From positions 1 to 34,046 of the forward strand of contig CAIVQA010000003.1 in NCBI GenBank assembly GCA_903907935.1: DNA of 34,046 nucleotides. The letters are read 5' to 3'. This document shows positions 25,901 to 34,046 of this stretch, piece by piece. The translations under genes were made by a program, and so were the position numbers. Position 1 is the stretch's first letter; the number at the start of each line of letters is the position of its first letter. This stretch comes from an uncultured Francisellaceae bacterium (GTDB lineage: Bacteria; Pseudomonadota; Gammaproteobacteria; UBA6186; Azoamicaceae). The notes beneath the pieces are model-generated. The model had not been told where the DNA came from and searched no databases. It saw nothing but the letters and a program-made list of their open reading frames with translations.

Positions 25901-27682
25901 ATGAGAAATAAAGAACAATTTCAACTAATTAAATCAAAGGTTTTTGTAGCCCCAAATATCTGGGATTTAATTGTATTAGCTATAGTTTTAGGGGTACTTG
26001 CAGCTATTGCCTGGGGGGCCAATCAAATGACTACCCCTTACCAGTTAGGTCAAGAAATAGCCATATCTTTAGATCCTAAATTTTTGCCAGAATATACTAT
26101 TAAAACCGTACTACGCATGTTAATTGCTATGATGTTTTCTTTAATATTTACTTTTATCTTAGCGCCTATAGCTGCTAAAAATCACTCTGCAAGCAAAATT
26201 ATTCTTCCGTTTATAGATATAATGCAATCTATTCCAGTTTTAGGCATGCTTTCTATAACTGTGGTTGGTTTTATAAAACTTTTCCCAAATAGTATGCTGG
26301 GACCAGAAAGCGCTTCTATTTTTGCAGTTTTTACTGCTCAAGTATGGAACATTACCTTAAGTTTGTATCAATCATTACGTACCGTACCTTTAAATTTACA
26401 AGAAGCTGCCCACATGTACCAATTGTCTGCTTGGCAACGTTTTTGGTGTGTCGAAGTACCATTTAGTACCCAAGGTTTACTATGGAATTCTATGATGTCG
26501 ATGTCTGCCGGATGGTTTTTTGTGGTATTATCAGAAACTATTATTGTTTCTAACCAAAACATTGCATTACCAGGTATTGGATCATATATTAGCAAAGCAA
26601 TTCTTGAAGCAAATTTTACTGCAATGTGGTACGCAATAATCGCCATGTTTTTGGTAATTTTACTGTATGATCAACTATTATTTCGACCATTATTAACTTG
26701 GGCTAGTAAATTTAATATTGATACCGATGAAAATCACACTACTAACCAATCCTGGTTTTTTAATCTCTTAGCTAAAACCTTAATTTTAAAAAAAATTGAA
26801 GTAACCTTTGGGATACTATTAGATCTATTTATTAATAGATTAAGTTTTTTATTCAGCAAAATTAACCTATTAATAAATAGACAATCACATCATTTTTTAC
26901 CACATATACATAAAAAACAAAAAAAACTTTTGTTTTTTAAAATACTTTCTTTATTTTGGAGAAGCTTAATAGCCACTCTTCTTTGTTGTTCCTTGTATTT
27001 TTTAACTAAATTTATAATAGAAGAAATACCACCAATAGAAATGTTACATGTATTGTTTTTAGGAGCTATTACTGCAGTAAAGGTAATAATTCTAATAATA
27101 CTTGCTTCTTTAATTTGGATCCCGATAGGTGTATGGATTGGGCTAAATAAAAAAACCAGCGCTATATTGCAACCAATAATTCAATTTTTAGCAGCTTTCC
27201 CTGCTAATTTCTTCTACCCTATAGTTATAATTTTAATAATGAAATATAACCTTAATAAACATATTTGCACCACTCCTCTTATGATTCTTGGTACTCAATG
27301 GTATATTTTATTTAATATAATAGCCGCGATAAACGCAATTCCAAAAGAAATTTTTCTAACAACTAGAATGTTAAGATTAAAAGGCATTTTATGGTGGAAA
27401 AGAATAATTTTACCAGCTATATTCCCTTATTATGTAACAGGGGCAATGACAGCAGCAGGTGGTTGTTGGAATGCCAGTATTGTTGCAGAATTCGTTAATT
27501 GGGGGGACAATACTATAGTTTCTTTAGGATTAGGATCTTATATTAATCAACATACAAGTGCTGGTGATTTTCATAGATTAGCATTAGGTATTTCTATAAT
27601 GTGTATATACGTAATGTTGTTTAATAGATTAATATGGAGAAAATTATATCAACTAGCTAGCTCTAGATTTAATTTTAATTAA
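25901..27682 (+). CDS. ABC transporter permease, NitT/TauT type, fused double-domain
   Basis: This 593-residue inner-membrane protein contains two copies of the BPD-type permease domain in one chain, at about residues 65-265 and 370-585. The first has the coupling helix in LQEAAHMYQLSAWQRFW, with Ser where the EAA motif usually has Gly. The second has LTTRMLRLKGILWWKRIILP. It should form both halves of the channel by itself and work with the ATPase encoded 29 bp downstream. The family imports nitrate, sulfonates, taurine or related anions, but no substrate-binding protein is encoded nearby, so the substrate cannot be named. It heads a plus-strand gene train ending at tamB. The start has no strong Shine-Dalgarno sequence. 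Confidence 0.9.
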   Translation: MRNKEQFQLIKSKVFVAPNIWDLIVLAIVLGVLAAIAWGANQMTTPYQLGQEIAISLDPKFLPEYTIKTVLRMLIAMMFSLIFTFILAPIAAKNHSASKIILPFIDIMQSIPVLGMLSITVVGFIKLFPNSMLGPESASIFAVFTAQVWNITLSLYQSLRTVPLNLQEAAHMYQLSAWQRFWCVEVPFSTQGLLWNSMMSMSAGWFFVVLSETIIVSNQNIALPGIGSYISKAILEANFTAMWYAIIAMFLVILLYDQLLFRPLLTWASKFNIDTDENHTTNQSWFFNLLAKTLILKKIEVTFGILLDLFINRLSFLFSKINLLINRQSHHFLPHIHKKQKKLLFFKILSLFWRSLIATLLCCSLYFLTKFIIEEIPPIEMLHVLFLGAITAVKVIILIILASLIWIPIGVWIGLNKKTSAILQPIIQFLAAFPANFFYPIVIILIMKYNLNKHICTTPLMILGTQWYILFNIIAAINAIPKEIFLTTRMLRLKGILWWKRIILPAIFPYYVTGAMTAAGGCWNASIVAEFVNWGDNTIVSLGLGSYINQHTSAGDFHRLALGISIMCIYVMLFNRLIWRKLYQLASSRFNFN

Positions 27683-27711
27683 GGAAAACTCATTAGTCGA
27701 GAGTACATATT

Positions 27712-29025
27712 ATGACGACAAATACATTATTACATGCTAACAATATAACTAAGTATTTTACTAGTGCAGAACAAAAGCAACTACTAGTATTAGATTCTAT
27801 TGATTTTAAATTATTTTCTGGAGAAATAGTTGCTATTTTAGGAAAATCTGGATCTGGAAAATCTACTTTTTTACGTATTATTACTGGTCTAATCCAACCT
27901 AATCATGGACATGTATTTTATAAAAACCAAATAGTTACTAAACCAATGAAAGGCATTGCTATGGTGTTTCAAAATTTTGCACTTATGCCTTGGCTAACTG
28001 TATTAGAAAATGTTGAATTAGGTCTAGAAGCTATAGGGATCCCCCCGAAAATACGTAGACAACGTGCTTTAAAAGCTATAGATACTATTGGTTTAGATGG
28101 CTTTGAATCCGCCTACCCAAAAGAATTGTCTGGCGGTATGAAGCAAAGAGTTGGTTTTGCCAGAGCACTAGTTATTGAACCAGAATTATTAATAATGGAC
28201 GAACCGTTTTCAGCATTAGACATTTTAACGGCAGATAATTTAAGAAGCGATCTATTAGATCTATGGCAAGATCAAGTTACTAAGATAAAAGGGATTGTTT
28301 GTGTAACTCATGATATTGAAGAAGCAGTATTAATGGCAAATAGGATTATTATTTTTTCTAATGATCCAGGTAAAATTCAAGCTGATCTCTCGGTAAATCT
28401 TAGATATCCACGAAACCCAAAATCTGCAAAATTTCAAGATTTGCTCGATCAAATTTATACTATCATGACAACCAGCAATAGAAGTCGTATAGAAAAAATT
28501 AAAAATAAACAAATGATAAGTAAGGCTCTACCAGAATTTACTTATAGAATTCCCGAAGTAGATATTTCTGAGTTAACCGGATTTTTAGAAGTTACTCCAG
28601 AACATGAAGAAGATGGTAAAATTGATTTACCAGCATTAGCTGAATCGTTACATTTAGACGTAAATAATCTATTTCCTATTACTGAAGTATTGGATATGCT
28701 CAGATTTGTAAAAATTATTGATGGCGAATTAAAACTTACAGAATCTGGTAAAAAATTTGCAGAAGCAGATATTTTAGAAAAGAAACAAATTTTTGCAGAA
28801 CATTTATTAAAATATTTACCAATCGCCCATAAGATTAAAGAAACATTAGAACAAGATATTAACCACAAAGTAATTAAAGAGTTATTTTTAGAAGAATTAG
28901 AAATTAATTTTAGTAAAGAAGAATCTGAAAAAATATTACGCACTGTTATTAGCTGGGGTCGCTATGCAGAAATCTTTTCTTATGACTATGATTCCGGTGA
29001 ATTAAGTTTAGAAAATCCTCAATAA
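27712..29025 (+). CDS. ABC transporter ATP-binding protein, NitT/TauT type with C-terminal AAA-associated domain
   Basis: This 437-residue ATPase drives the double permease encoded just upstream. The nucleotide-binding domain (about 1-255) is complete: Walker A GKSGSGKST, Q-loop VFQNF, signature LSGGMKQR, Walker B LLIMDEPFSALD and the switch His in VTHD. The C-terminal 150 residues (from about 285) match the extra AAA-associated domain found on a subset of nitrate/sulfonate-type ATPases, thought to be regulatory. The start ATG has GAGAG about 9 nt upstream. The next gene begins 4 nt after the stop. Confidence 0.92.
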   Translation: MTTNTLLHANNITKYFTSAEQKQLLVLDSIDFKLFSGEIVAILGKSGSGKSTFLRIITGLIQPNHGHVFYKNQIVTKPMKGIAMVFQNFALMPWLTVLENVELGLEAIGIPPKIRRQRALKAIDTIGLDGFESAYPKELSGGMKQRVGFARALVIEPELLIMDEPFSALDILTADNLRSDLLDLWQDQVTKIKGIVCVTHDIEEAVLMANRIIIFSNDPGKIQADLSVNLRYPRNPKSAKFQDLLDQIYTIMTTSNRSRIEKIKNKQMISKALPEFTYRIPEVDISELTGFLEVTPEHEEDGKIDLPALAESLHLDVNNLFPITEVLDMLRFVKIIDGELKLTESGKKFAEADILEKKQIFAEHLLKYLPIAHKIKETLEQDINHKVIKELFLEELEINFSKEESEKILRTVISWGRYAEIFSYDYDSGELSLENPQ

Positions 29026-29029
29026 AAAT

Positions 29030-29647
29030 ATGTCAACTTTAAATTATGCCATTAATCATACTAAAAATGCACCATACTTGTTACAAGAATTAGCATTTAT
29101 AACAAAAAATAATATGTTTGGCTCTATTATGCTAAGCGATCATTATGTTGGTAGGTTATTAAAATTATTAGTGGCGATGTGTTCTGCTAAACAAATTCTA
29201 GAAATAGGTACCTATACTGGATACGCAACTCTAAGCATGGCTGAGTCGTTACCAATAGATGGACGTATTATTACTTGTGAAATTGATCCAGCTGCCGTAT
29301 CTATGGCAACAAAATTTTTCAATTTAAGCCCACATAAACATAAAATTACTTTAATCCATGGTCCAGCCTTAAACACTATTAAAACTATTGAACATACTTT
29401 AGATTTAATATTTATTGATGCCGATAAAGCAAATTATAAAAATTATTATGATTTTCTATTACCAAAAGTAAAATCTGGTGGTTTAATAATAATAGATAAT
29501 GCATTATGGGGTGGAGAAGTTATAAAACCAAAATCTAAACAAGCAAAAATTATAGATCAACTAAATAAAGAGATCCTTAGTTGTAATCAAGTAGAAAATA
29601 TATTATTAAATATTCGAGATGGCATTAATATTGTACGCAAAAAATAA
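29030..29647 (+). CDS. Class I SAM-dependent O-methyltransferase (COMT-like)
   Basis: This 205-residue methyltransferase of the catechol/caffeoyl-CoA O-methyltransferase type has the SAM-binding motif I EIGTYTGYATLSMA, the acidic CEIDP at the ribose site, and the metal ligands in FIDADKANYKNYY and IIIDNALWGG. Such bacterial enzymes methylate small phenolic or hydroxylated molecules in the cytosol; the natural substrate is unknown. It lies 4 nt after the ATPase gene and its last 29 bp overlap the annotated start of tamA, so the five plus-strand genes are probably cotranscribed. Confidence 0.93.
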   Translation: MSTLNYAINHTKNAPYLLQELAFITKNNMFGSIMLSDHYVGRLLKLLVAMCSAKQILEIGTYTGYATLSMAESLPIDGRIITCEIDPAAVSMATKFFNLSPHKHKITLIHGPALNTIKTIEHTLDLIFIDADKANYKNYYDFLLPKVKSGGLIIIDNALWGGEVIKPKSKQAKIIDQLNKEILSCNQVENILLNIRDGINIVRKK

Positions 29648-31547
29648 GATTACTGTTCAGCTAGGTACCAATTGCTGTACTCTGGTACGTATTATTTTAT
29701 TGATTTTAATAGCAATCAATAATTGTTGTTTTGCCGAAAAAGCTAAAACTTTTCAAGAAAATTTGAGAGTTAAAGATAAATATCATCTTTTACAAGTAGA
29801 AATACTTGGAGTTAATAAGGAATTAACAGAAACCATAGAAAAAGATCTATTAATATTTCATGCCACGACCGAACGAAAACTAACCAAAACTCGTATCGAA
29901 AATCTACACGATCGAACCAATGACGAAATTACCAATAATTTACAAAGTTTAGGTTATTATCATGCTAAAGTTACTAATGCTTCTCTACGAGAAGTTAGCC
30001 ATCATCACTGGTTAGCTAGTTATAAAATAGAACTTGGTAATCCTACTTTAATTAAACAAATTAATCTACAACTTGTGGGGACAGCTTGTAACAACCACGA
30101 ATTATCAAAAAAAATAAAACAACTTAGCATCAAATTTTTACATAAAAATGAGCCCTTACATCATGATGATTACGAAAAAACCAAACAATTCATATTAAAC
30201 AATTTACATGATTATGGATTTTTAGATGCTGAATTTACTACATCTAAAATAGAAATTAATACAAAAGAGTATACAGCCTCTATTGATTTTGTAATTGACT
30301 CTAAACAACAATATTATCTTGGTCCTGTAATATTTGAATCCGATCTATATTCAAATGATTTTTTACAACAATATGTACCATTTAAAGAACAAGAAATTTA
30401 TTTAACAAGTCATTTACTGCAATTAAAAAATAATTTATTAAACTCTGGATTATTTTCCAAGATCCGCATCGACACTCCTGAATTAGCTAAAATAACCAAT
30501 AATATTGTACCTATAACTGTAAGAGTATATAAGAAACCGTCTAACAGTTATAATGGCAGTATTGGTTTTGGTACAGATACAGGGATCAGGGGTAAACTAG
30601 GATTTACTCGCAGAAGACCTACCCATCCTGGTCATCAAATCAATACTAGCATAATTGGTTCTAAAATTCGTAAAGAAGTTATTGCTGACTATAGTTTTCT
30701 AGGTAACAACCCAATGGTTGATACCTATAATTTTGGTATATCTGGCATCGAAGAACGTATTCACAAAAGATACGATAAAAATGCTTCTATCTATATCCAA
30801 AAATCAAAAAAATATTCGACTAGACAACAATTTTGGAAATTAAATTTTTTAACAGAAAAATTTAGAGTCTTGCCTGGTGGAGAAACTAGACATGTTAAGT
30901 TCTTAATGCCTAGTCTACGTTTATCCTGGATCCACAAAAAAAATATTAACGATCCAGATGATATCGAAGATGGATCAGATTCAACTAATTCTATTGTTTT
31001 TGGCAATAAGATAGATTGTACAGCAAAAGTTGCTACCCGCACTTTTGGATCATCTAACTTATTACAGCTTACAATAAACGAAAAATGGATCCAGCCATTA
31101 ATTTATGATGTACATTTTATATTCAAAGGTACTATAGGTACTACTTTTATCAAAGATCCTTATAATTTACCACTTAGTTTAAGATTCTTTGCTGGTGGCG
31201 ATCACTCCGTAAGAGGCTTTGCTTTTGAAAGTTTAGGGCCGACAGCTGTAGATAATACTGGTACAACTAGAGTAATTGGTGGTAAAGATTTAATTTTAGG
31301 TAGTATTGAACTAGAAAAACCTATATATAAACAAATTAGTGGTGCTCTGTTTATAGATACCGGTAACGCTTTAAATACTTTTAATAAGTTTAACTTTAAT
31401 AAATTGGCTGTTGGTAGTGGTTTTGGATTAATTTATAGAACACCTATCGGTTCAGTTCGCGCATACATAGCTAAACCATTACGAACTGCAAATAATATTA
31501 CAGCTAAACATTTGCGTTTACATTTAACTTTTGATGCTGGATTGTAA
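29619..31547 (+). CDS. tamA: Translocation and assembly module protein TamA (Omp85 family)
   Basis: This 642-residue outer-membrane protein partners TamB in inserting beta-barrel proteins and in lipid traffic to the outer membrane. A hydrophobic export signal is seen at about residues 23-39 (LVRIILLILIAINNCCFA), then POTRA domains to about residue 305, then a 16-strand Omp85 barrel beginning near GSIGFGTDTGIRGKLGF. The diagnostic FFAGGDHSVRGFAFESLGP is present, and the protein ends LRLHLTFDAGL, like other TamA proteins. The ATG at 29619 lies inside the methyltransferase gene and gives an unusually long region before the signal helix, so a start further in is possible, though no ATG or GTG is available there. 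tamB follows after 1 nt. Confidence 0.92.
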   Translation: MALILYAKNKITVQLGTNCCTLVRIILLILIAINNCCFAEKAKTFQENLRVKDKYHLLQVEILGVNKELTETIEKDLLIFHATTERKLTKTRIENLHDRTNDEITNNLQSLGYYHAKVTNASLREVSHHHWLASYKIELGNPTLIKQINLQLVGTACNNHELSKKIKQLSIKFLHKNEPLHHDDYEKTKQFILNNLHDYGFLDAEFTTSKIEINTKEYTASIDFVIDSKQQYYLGPVIFESDLYSNDFLQQYVPFKEQEIYLTSHLLQLKNNLLNSGLFSKIRIDTPELAKITNNIVPITVRVYKKPSNSYNGSIGFGTDTGIRGKLGFTRRRPTHPGHQINTSIIGSKIRKEVIADYSFLGNNPMVDTYNFGISGIEERIHKRYDKNASIYIQKSKKYSTRQQFWKLNFLTEKFRVLPGGETRHVKFLMPSLRLSWIHKKNINDPDDIEDGSDSTNSIVFGNKIDCTAKVATRTFGSSNLLQLTINEKWIQPLIYDVHFIFKGTIGTTFIKDPYNLPLSLRFFAGGDHSVRGFAFESLGPTAVDNTGTTRVIGGKDLILGSIELEKPIYKQISGALFIDTGNALNTFNKFNFNKLAVGSGFGLIYRTPIGSVRAYIAKPLRTANNITAKHLRLHLTFDAGL

Positions 31548-31548
31548 A

Positions 31549-33498
31549 ATGAAATCACCAAAATTTATCGCTATATTAAGCATTATTACATTTATAAGCT
31601 TATTAATATTTGCAATTGGTATAGATTTTATTATCACAACTAGTAATGGGGCTAAATTATTGTTAGATTCTATAATTCCAATTAGCACACCATATAAAAT
31701 TAATATTAATAAAATATCTGGTAGTCTACATAAAGAATTAATACTAGAGGATCTTAATTTATTTGCAACAAAATCTAATATTAATCTTAAGATCAAAACC
31801 ATTACTATAAAAATAAATTGGCCTGATCTTATAAAAAAACAACGTTTATCAATTGAAATTAAAAAATTATTTGGTACATTCAATAATCACCAATTAGAAA
31901 GCAGTGCTAATTTTTCTATAGATTTTTCTAAAAAACAAAATTATTTATACATAAACAACAATAGCTTTATAAAAATCGGCGATAATATTTTAAATTTATA
32001 TCAATCCACCAACAACAAACCAATAGATTTTAATTTAACAGCTAATCAATTAGAAATATTTAATGAACAAATTTTAGGAAAATTAATAATCACCGGACAA
32101 GTATTTAACGATTTTAGCAAGTTAATCGCAAATATACGCACCGAAAAATTAAATATTAACAACCATGAACTTGGTCAATTTTTAAATGATAACAATAACC
32201 ACTTAAATGTTATAATAGCTAAACAAGATCAAAATAACTTTTCTATAGAAACTCAAATTGATTTTAAAGAAATTAGTTACATAATGAAATTTGTTCCAAA
32301 TATTACCAGATTAAAAGGTAAATTAATCGGTTTTATTAGAATTTCTAAAAATATTAACGATTCTAATCAGCAACCCAAAGTTAGCACAAATCTGCTTTTA
32401 AAAGACATTACTATGTCTTTACCAGAATATGGTATAAAAATAAAACCTTTAGAACTTCATTTTACTGCTAATAACAGTAAAACTATTTTTATTAATGGTA
32501 AAGGTGTTATGAGAAATGGCCCAGGAGAATTTACATTAAAAGGTAATTTCGAACCATTTACTCCTAATATTCCAAATATATTAGAAATTAATGGAGATAA
32601 CATCGAATGTGTAAATATTCCGGGCTATTACATAATTGCATCATTACAATTAAAGTTAGCGTTACTGTTGCAACAAAATGCTTTGCAAGTAACCGGTAAT
32701 ATAACGATCCCTCAAGGTACTATTAATTTAGACAACCAAAAATCAACATCAATTGTTAAATCTAAAGATGTTGTATTTGTTGAGCAAATACAACATCAAC
32801 CATTAACTAAGCAAAATAATTTTCAAATTTTACCTAATATAGATCTCAGAATAGAACCAGAAACTAAATTACTAGGTAAGGGCTTAAATACTACTATTAG
32901 CGGTAAATTAAAAATTTATACTGAAAACGATACATTATTAGGTAATGGAAGAATTAGCATCAAAAAAGGAACTTATAAGCTATCTGGGCAAGAATTTATA
33001 ATAGAAAAAGGTAGGTTTATTTATTTGCCTGGTACATTAATTAATAACCCGGATCTAGATATTAAAATATTAACTAAAGATAAATCAGAAGAACAATACT
33101 TATATATAGAAGGAACTTTAAATGATCCCATTATAAAAGATAAAGGTTTAATAAATGAACAACAAGCAATGCTACAACTGTTAAGTTTTGGTAGCGATAA
33201 AATTACATCTAGTATTAAAGATAAGCTTAATTTACAAGAGTTTGGGATCCATGAAGATCGATCTGGTTTTAGTAAATTTAAAAATAAACCAACTGATGAA
33301 TCGCTGCTAGGCTCTAAACATTTTGTGATTGGTAAAAAACTTAATGATAAAATACATCTACAATATCTAAAAACTTTAAACAGTACAGATAATACCGTTA
33401 GATTAAAATATACTATAACTCCTCACTGGTCGTTAGGAGTAGAATCTAGTACAGAAAGTGGGCATGGAGCAGATGTTGAATTTTCTATAGAAAAATAA
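31549..33498 (+). CDS. tamB: Translocation and assembly module protein TamB (short form)
   Basis: This 649-residue inner-membrane-anchored periplasmic protein has one N-terminal helix (about 5-27, IAILSIITFISLLIFAIGI), then long beta-rich sequence, then the C-terminal TamB/DUF490 domain. The latter is recognisable by GNGRISIKKGTYKLSGQEF, IIEKGRFIYLPG, NNPDLDIKIL and the terminal barrel-like LKYTITPHWSLGVESSTESG. Typical TamB proteins have about 1000-1400 residues, so this one is roughly half length, with the middle shortened. The open frame extends to a TTG at 31531, but the ATG at 31549, 1 nt after the tamA stop with GGAT upstream, is the better start. It pairs with TamA. Confidence 0.9.
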   Translation: MKSPKFIAILSIITFISLLIFAIGIDFIITTSNGAKLLLDSIIPISTPYKININKISGSLHKELILEDLNLFATKSNINLKIKTITIKINWPDLIKKQRLSIEIKKLFGTFNNHQLESSANFSIDFSKKQNYLYINNNSFIKIGDNILNLYQSTNNKPIDFNLTANQLEIFNEQILGKLIITGQVFNDFSKLIANIRTEKLNINNHELGQFLNDNNNHLNVIIAKQDQNNFSIETQIDFKEISYIMKFVPNITRLKGKLIGFIRISKNINDSNQQPKVSTNLLLKDITMSLPEYGIKIKPLELHFTANNSKTIFINGKGVMRNGPGEFTLKGNFEPFTPNIPNILEINGDNIECVNIPGYYIIASLQLKLALLLQQNALQVTGNITIPQGTINLDNQKSTSIVKSKDVVFVEQIQHQPLTKQNNFQILPNIDLRIEPETKLLGKGLNTTISGKLKIYTENDTLLGNGRISIKKGTYKLSGQEFIIEKGRFIYLPGTLINNPDLDIKILTKDKSEEQYLYIEGTLNDPIIKDKGLINEQQAMLQLLSFGSDKITSSIKDKLNLQEFGIHEDRSGFSKFKNKPTDESLLGSKHFVIGKKLNDKIHLQYLKTLNSTDNTVRLKYTITPHWSLGVESSTESGHGADVEFSIEK

Positions 33499-33536
33499 AG
33501 ATCATACAGCTCCCAAGCTACCACTTTTACTACTAC

Positions 33537-33752
33537 CTATTCTCCATCAACAACTTTAATATTAACAGCGGATACTTTTCCTTTATTAGATGCTAGCTCA
33601 AAACTTACCTTTGATCCTTCCTCCAGCCTACGTATTCCAGCTTTTTCTAAAGCAGAAATATGTACAAATACATCCTTGCCTCCTTGATCGGGCTTAATAA
33701 ATCCATACCCTTTGGTTGGGTTAAACCATTTTACAACACCAGTAGTAGACAT
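33537..33752 (-). CDS. cspA: Cold-shock-domain protein
   Basis: This 71-residue single-domain OB-fold protein binds single-stranded RNA and [22 protein letters not shown] contains RNP1 (KGYGFI), and DVFVHISAL contains RNP2. Length is standard. The open frame continues 29 codons upstream to 33839, but those codons run through a palindromic element and match no cold-shock protein. The ATG at 33752 has GAGG about 10 nt upstream and is taken as the start. It converges on tamB with 38 bp between them. The leader carries a long palindrome that would form a stable hairpin in the mRNA. Confidence 0.95.
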   Translation of the reverse strand: MSTTGVVKWFNPTKGYGFIKPDQGGKDVFVHISALEKAGIRRLEEGSKVSFELASNKGKVSAVNIKVVDGE

Positions 33753-33766
33753 AATAATTTTCCTCT

Positions 33767-33838
33767 TTAAATTAAACACTTTCCTCAACCTCCCCATCTC
33801 CACAAGTGGAGATGGGGAGGTTGAGGTTAAATTAAACA
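33767..33838. mobile_element. Small palindromic element with 12-bp flanking direct repeats, in the cspA leader
   Basis: Two perfect 21-bp arms (33783-33803 and 33806-33826) enclose a 2-nt AA loop; the core is CCCCATCTCCAC and its complement. The same 12 bp, TTAAATTAAACA, occurs directly on both sides (33767-33778 and 33827-33838), as expected for a target duplication made on insertion. The unit between the repeats is 48 bp. It is GC-rich in an AT-rich setting and shares the TCTCCAC/GTGGAGA core with the element in nuoF. It carries no gene, so any movement would need an enzyme supplied elsewhere. Confidence 0.75.
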
Positions 33839-33875
33839 AATTTGCATAACAAAACCTTAAAATTACTAAGGCCAG

Positions 33876-34046
33876 TTATACGCATTTACGATACCTTTTT
33901 ATTACAAGTAAGTCAAATTTACCCATATAGTCATTCAAATGAATTTTTAATAGTAATGTTATTATTGCCGACAATAAAAAGAGGCTTCCCAGAACCAATG
34001 CATGCATTGGTACAATCCAACCAAACATATAATAGCTACTTAGGTA
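33876..34046 (-). CDS. C-terminal end of a membrane protein gene (cut by the window edge)
   Basis: An open frame of 56 codons ending in TAA (33876-33878) runs off the right edge on the minus strand. The visible residues include one hydrophobic helix (VLGSLFLLSAIITLLL) followed by a basic tail ending IKRYRKCV, the pattern of a last membrane helix with a cytoplasmic C-terminus. No family can be assigned from so little; a transporter is one possibility. It lies 123 bp upstream of cspA on the same strand, with the palindromic element between them. Confidence 0.55.
   Translation of the reverse strand, partial: YLSSYYMFGWIVPMHALVLGSLFLLSAIITLLLKIHLNDYMGKFDLLVIKRYRKCV

Noticed and set aside
31531..31548. 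Upstream TTG start for tamB
   Set aside because: The ATG at 31549 lies one base after the tamA stop with a plausible GGAT upstream; the TTG would add six residues overlapping tamA with no benefit.
33537..33839. Long version of the cold-shock protein with 29 extra N-terminal residues
   Set aside because: The extra codons are encoded by the palindromic insert and its flanks, match no cold-shock protein, and a well-placed ribosome binding site precedes the internal ATG at 33752.
1..34046. CRISPR array, insertion sequence with transposase, rRNA genes or prophage
   Set aside because: No regularly spaced repeats, transposase, integrase, phage structural genes or rRNA sequence were seen in the window.

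Overview
The window is AT-rich DNA from a host-associated proteobacterium, most likely a gammaproteobacterium of the Legionellales (Legionella/Coxiella/Rickettsiella-like). Three observations support this. The minus-strand order glmM - tpiA - secG - tRNA-Leu(GAG) - nuoA-N is one known from many gamma- and betaproteobacteria. NuoG is of the long (about 800-residue) type rather than the shorter alphaproteobacterial type. The accessory genes include a WipA/WipB-like phosphatase, a family known from Legionella Dot/Icm effectors, and a mobile mystery protein A/B pair, a pair that also occurs on a Coxiella plasmid. This lineage call is inference from gene order and remembered family features; no database search was run.

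Layout, left to right. (1) 282-3698 (+) encodes a large multidomain protein: an OTU-like N-terminus lacking catalytic residues, a TPR-like part, a Lys/Glu-rich coiled coil, two tandem Ser-rich repeats and a C-terminal RAP-like domain. (2) 3742-17782 (-) is a complete 14-gene respiratory complex I operon, transcribed nuoA to nuoN with most genes overlapping or nearly touching. nuoF has an unusual FMN-loop region and carries an in-frame palindromic insert. (3) 17935-21913 (-) is an accessory block between nuoA and tRNA-Leu: a polytopic membrane protein, a WipB-like phosphatase, a Fic protein (mobile mystery B) and an HTH regulator (mobile mystery A) with a strong promoter and two operator-like repeats. 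(4) 21944-24486 (-) is tRNA-Leu(GAG), secG, tpiA and glmM. (5) 24708-25719 (-) is an unrecognised gene that looks split by a single-base frameshift. (6) 25901-33498 (+) is a compact gene train: a NitT/TauT-type double permease, its ATPase, an O-methyltransferase, tamA and tamB. (7) 33537-34046 (-) holds cspA, a palindromic element in its leader flanked by 12-bp direct repeats, and the 3' end of an unrecognised membrane-protein gene that runs off the window.

The core genes cover NADH-driven proton pumping, one glycolytic enzyme, amino-sugar activation for peptidoglycan, protein export (SecG) and outer-membrane biogenesis (TamA/TamB). The accessory genes have the look of host-interaction or mobile-element cargo. 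No gene-free stretch exceeds 300 bases. The longest are 1-281 (upstream region of the first gene), 24487-24707 (an inverted repeat and the glmM leader), 25720-25900 (divergent upstream region, no convincing promoter seen) and 17783-17934 (nuo promoter).
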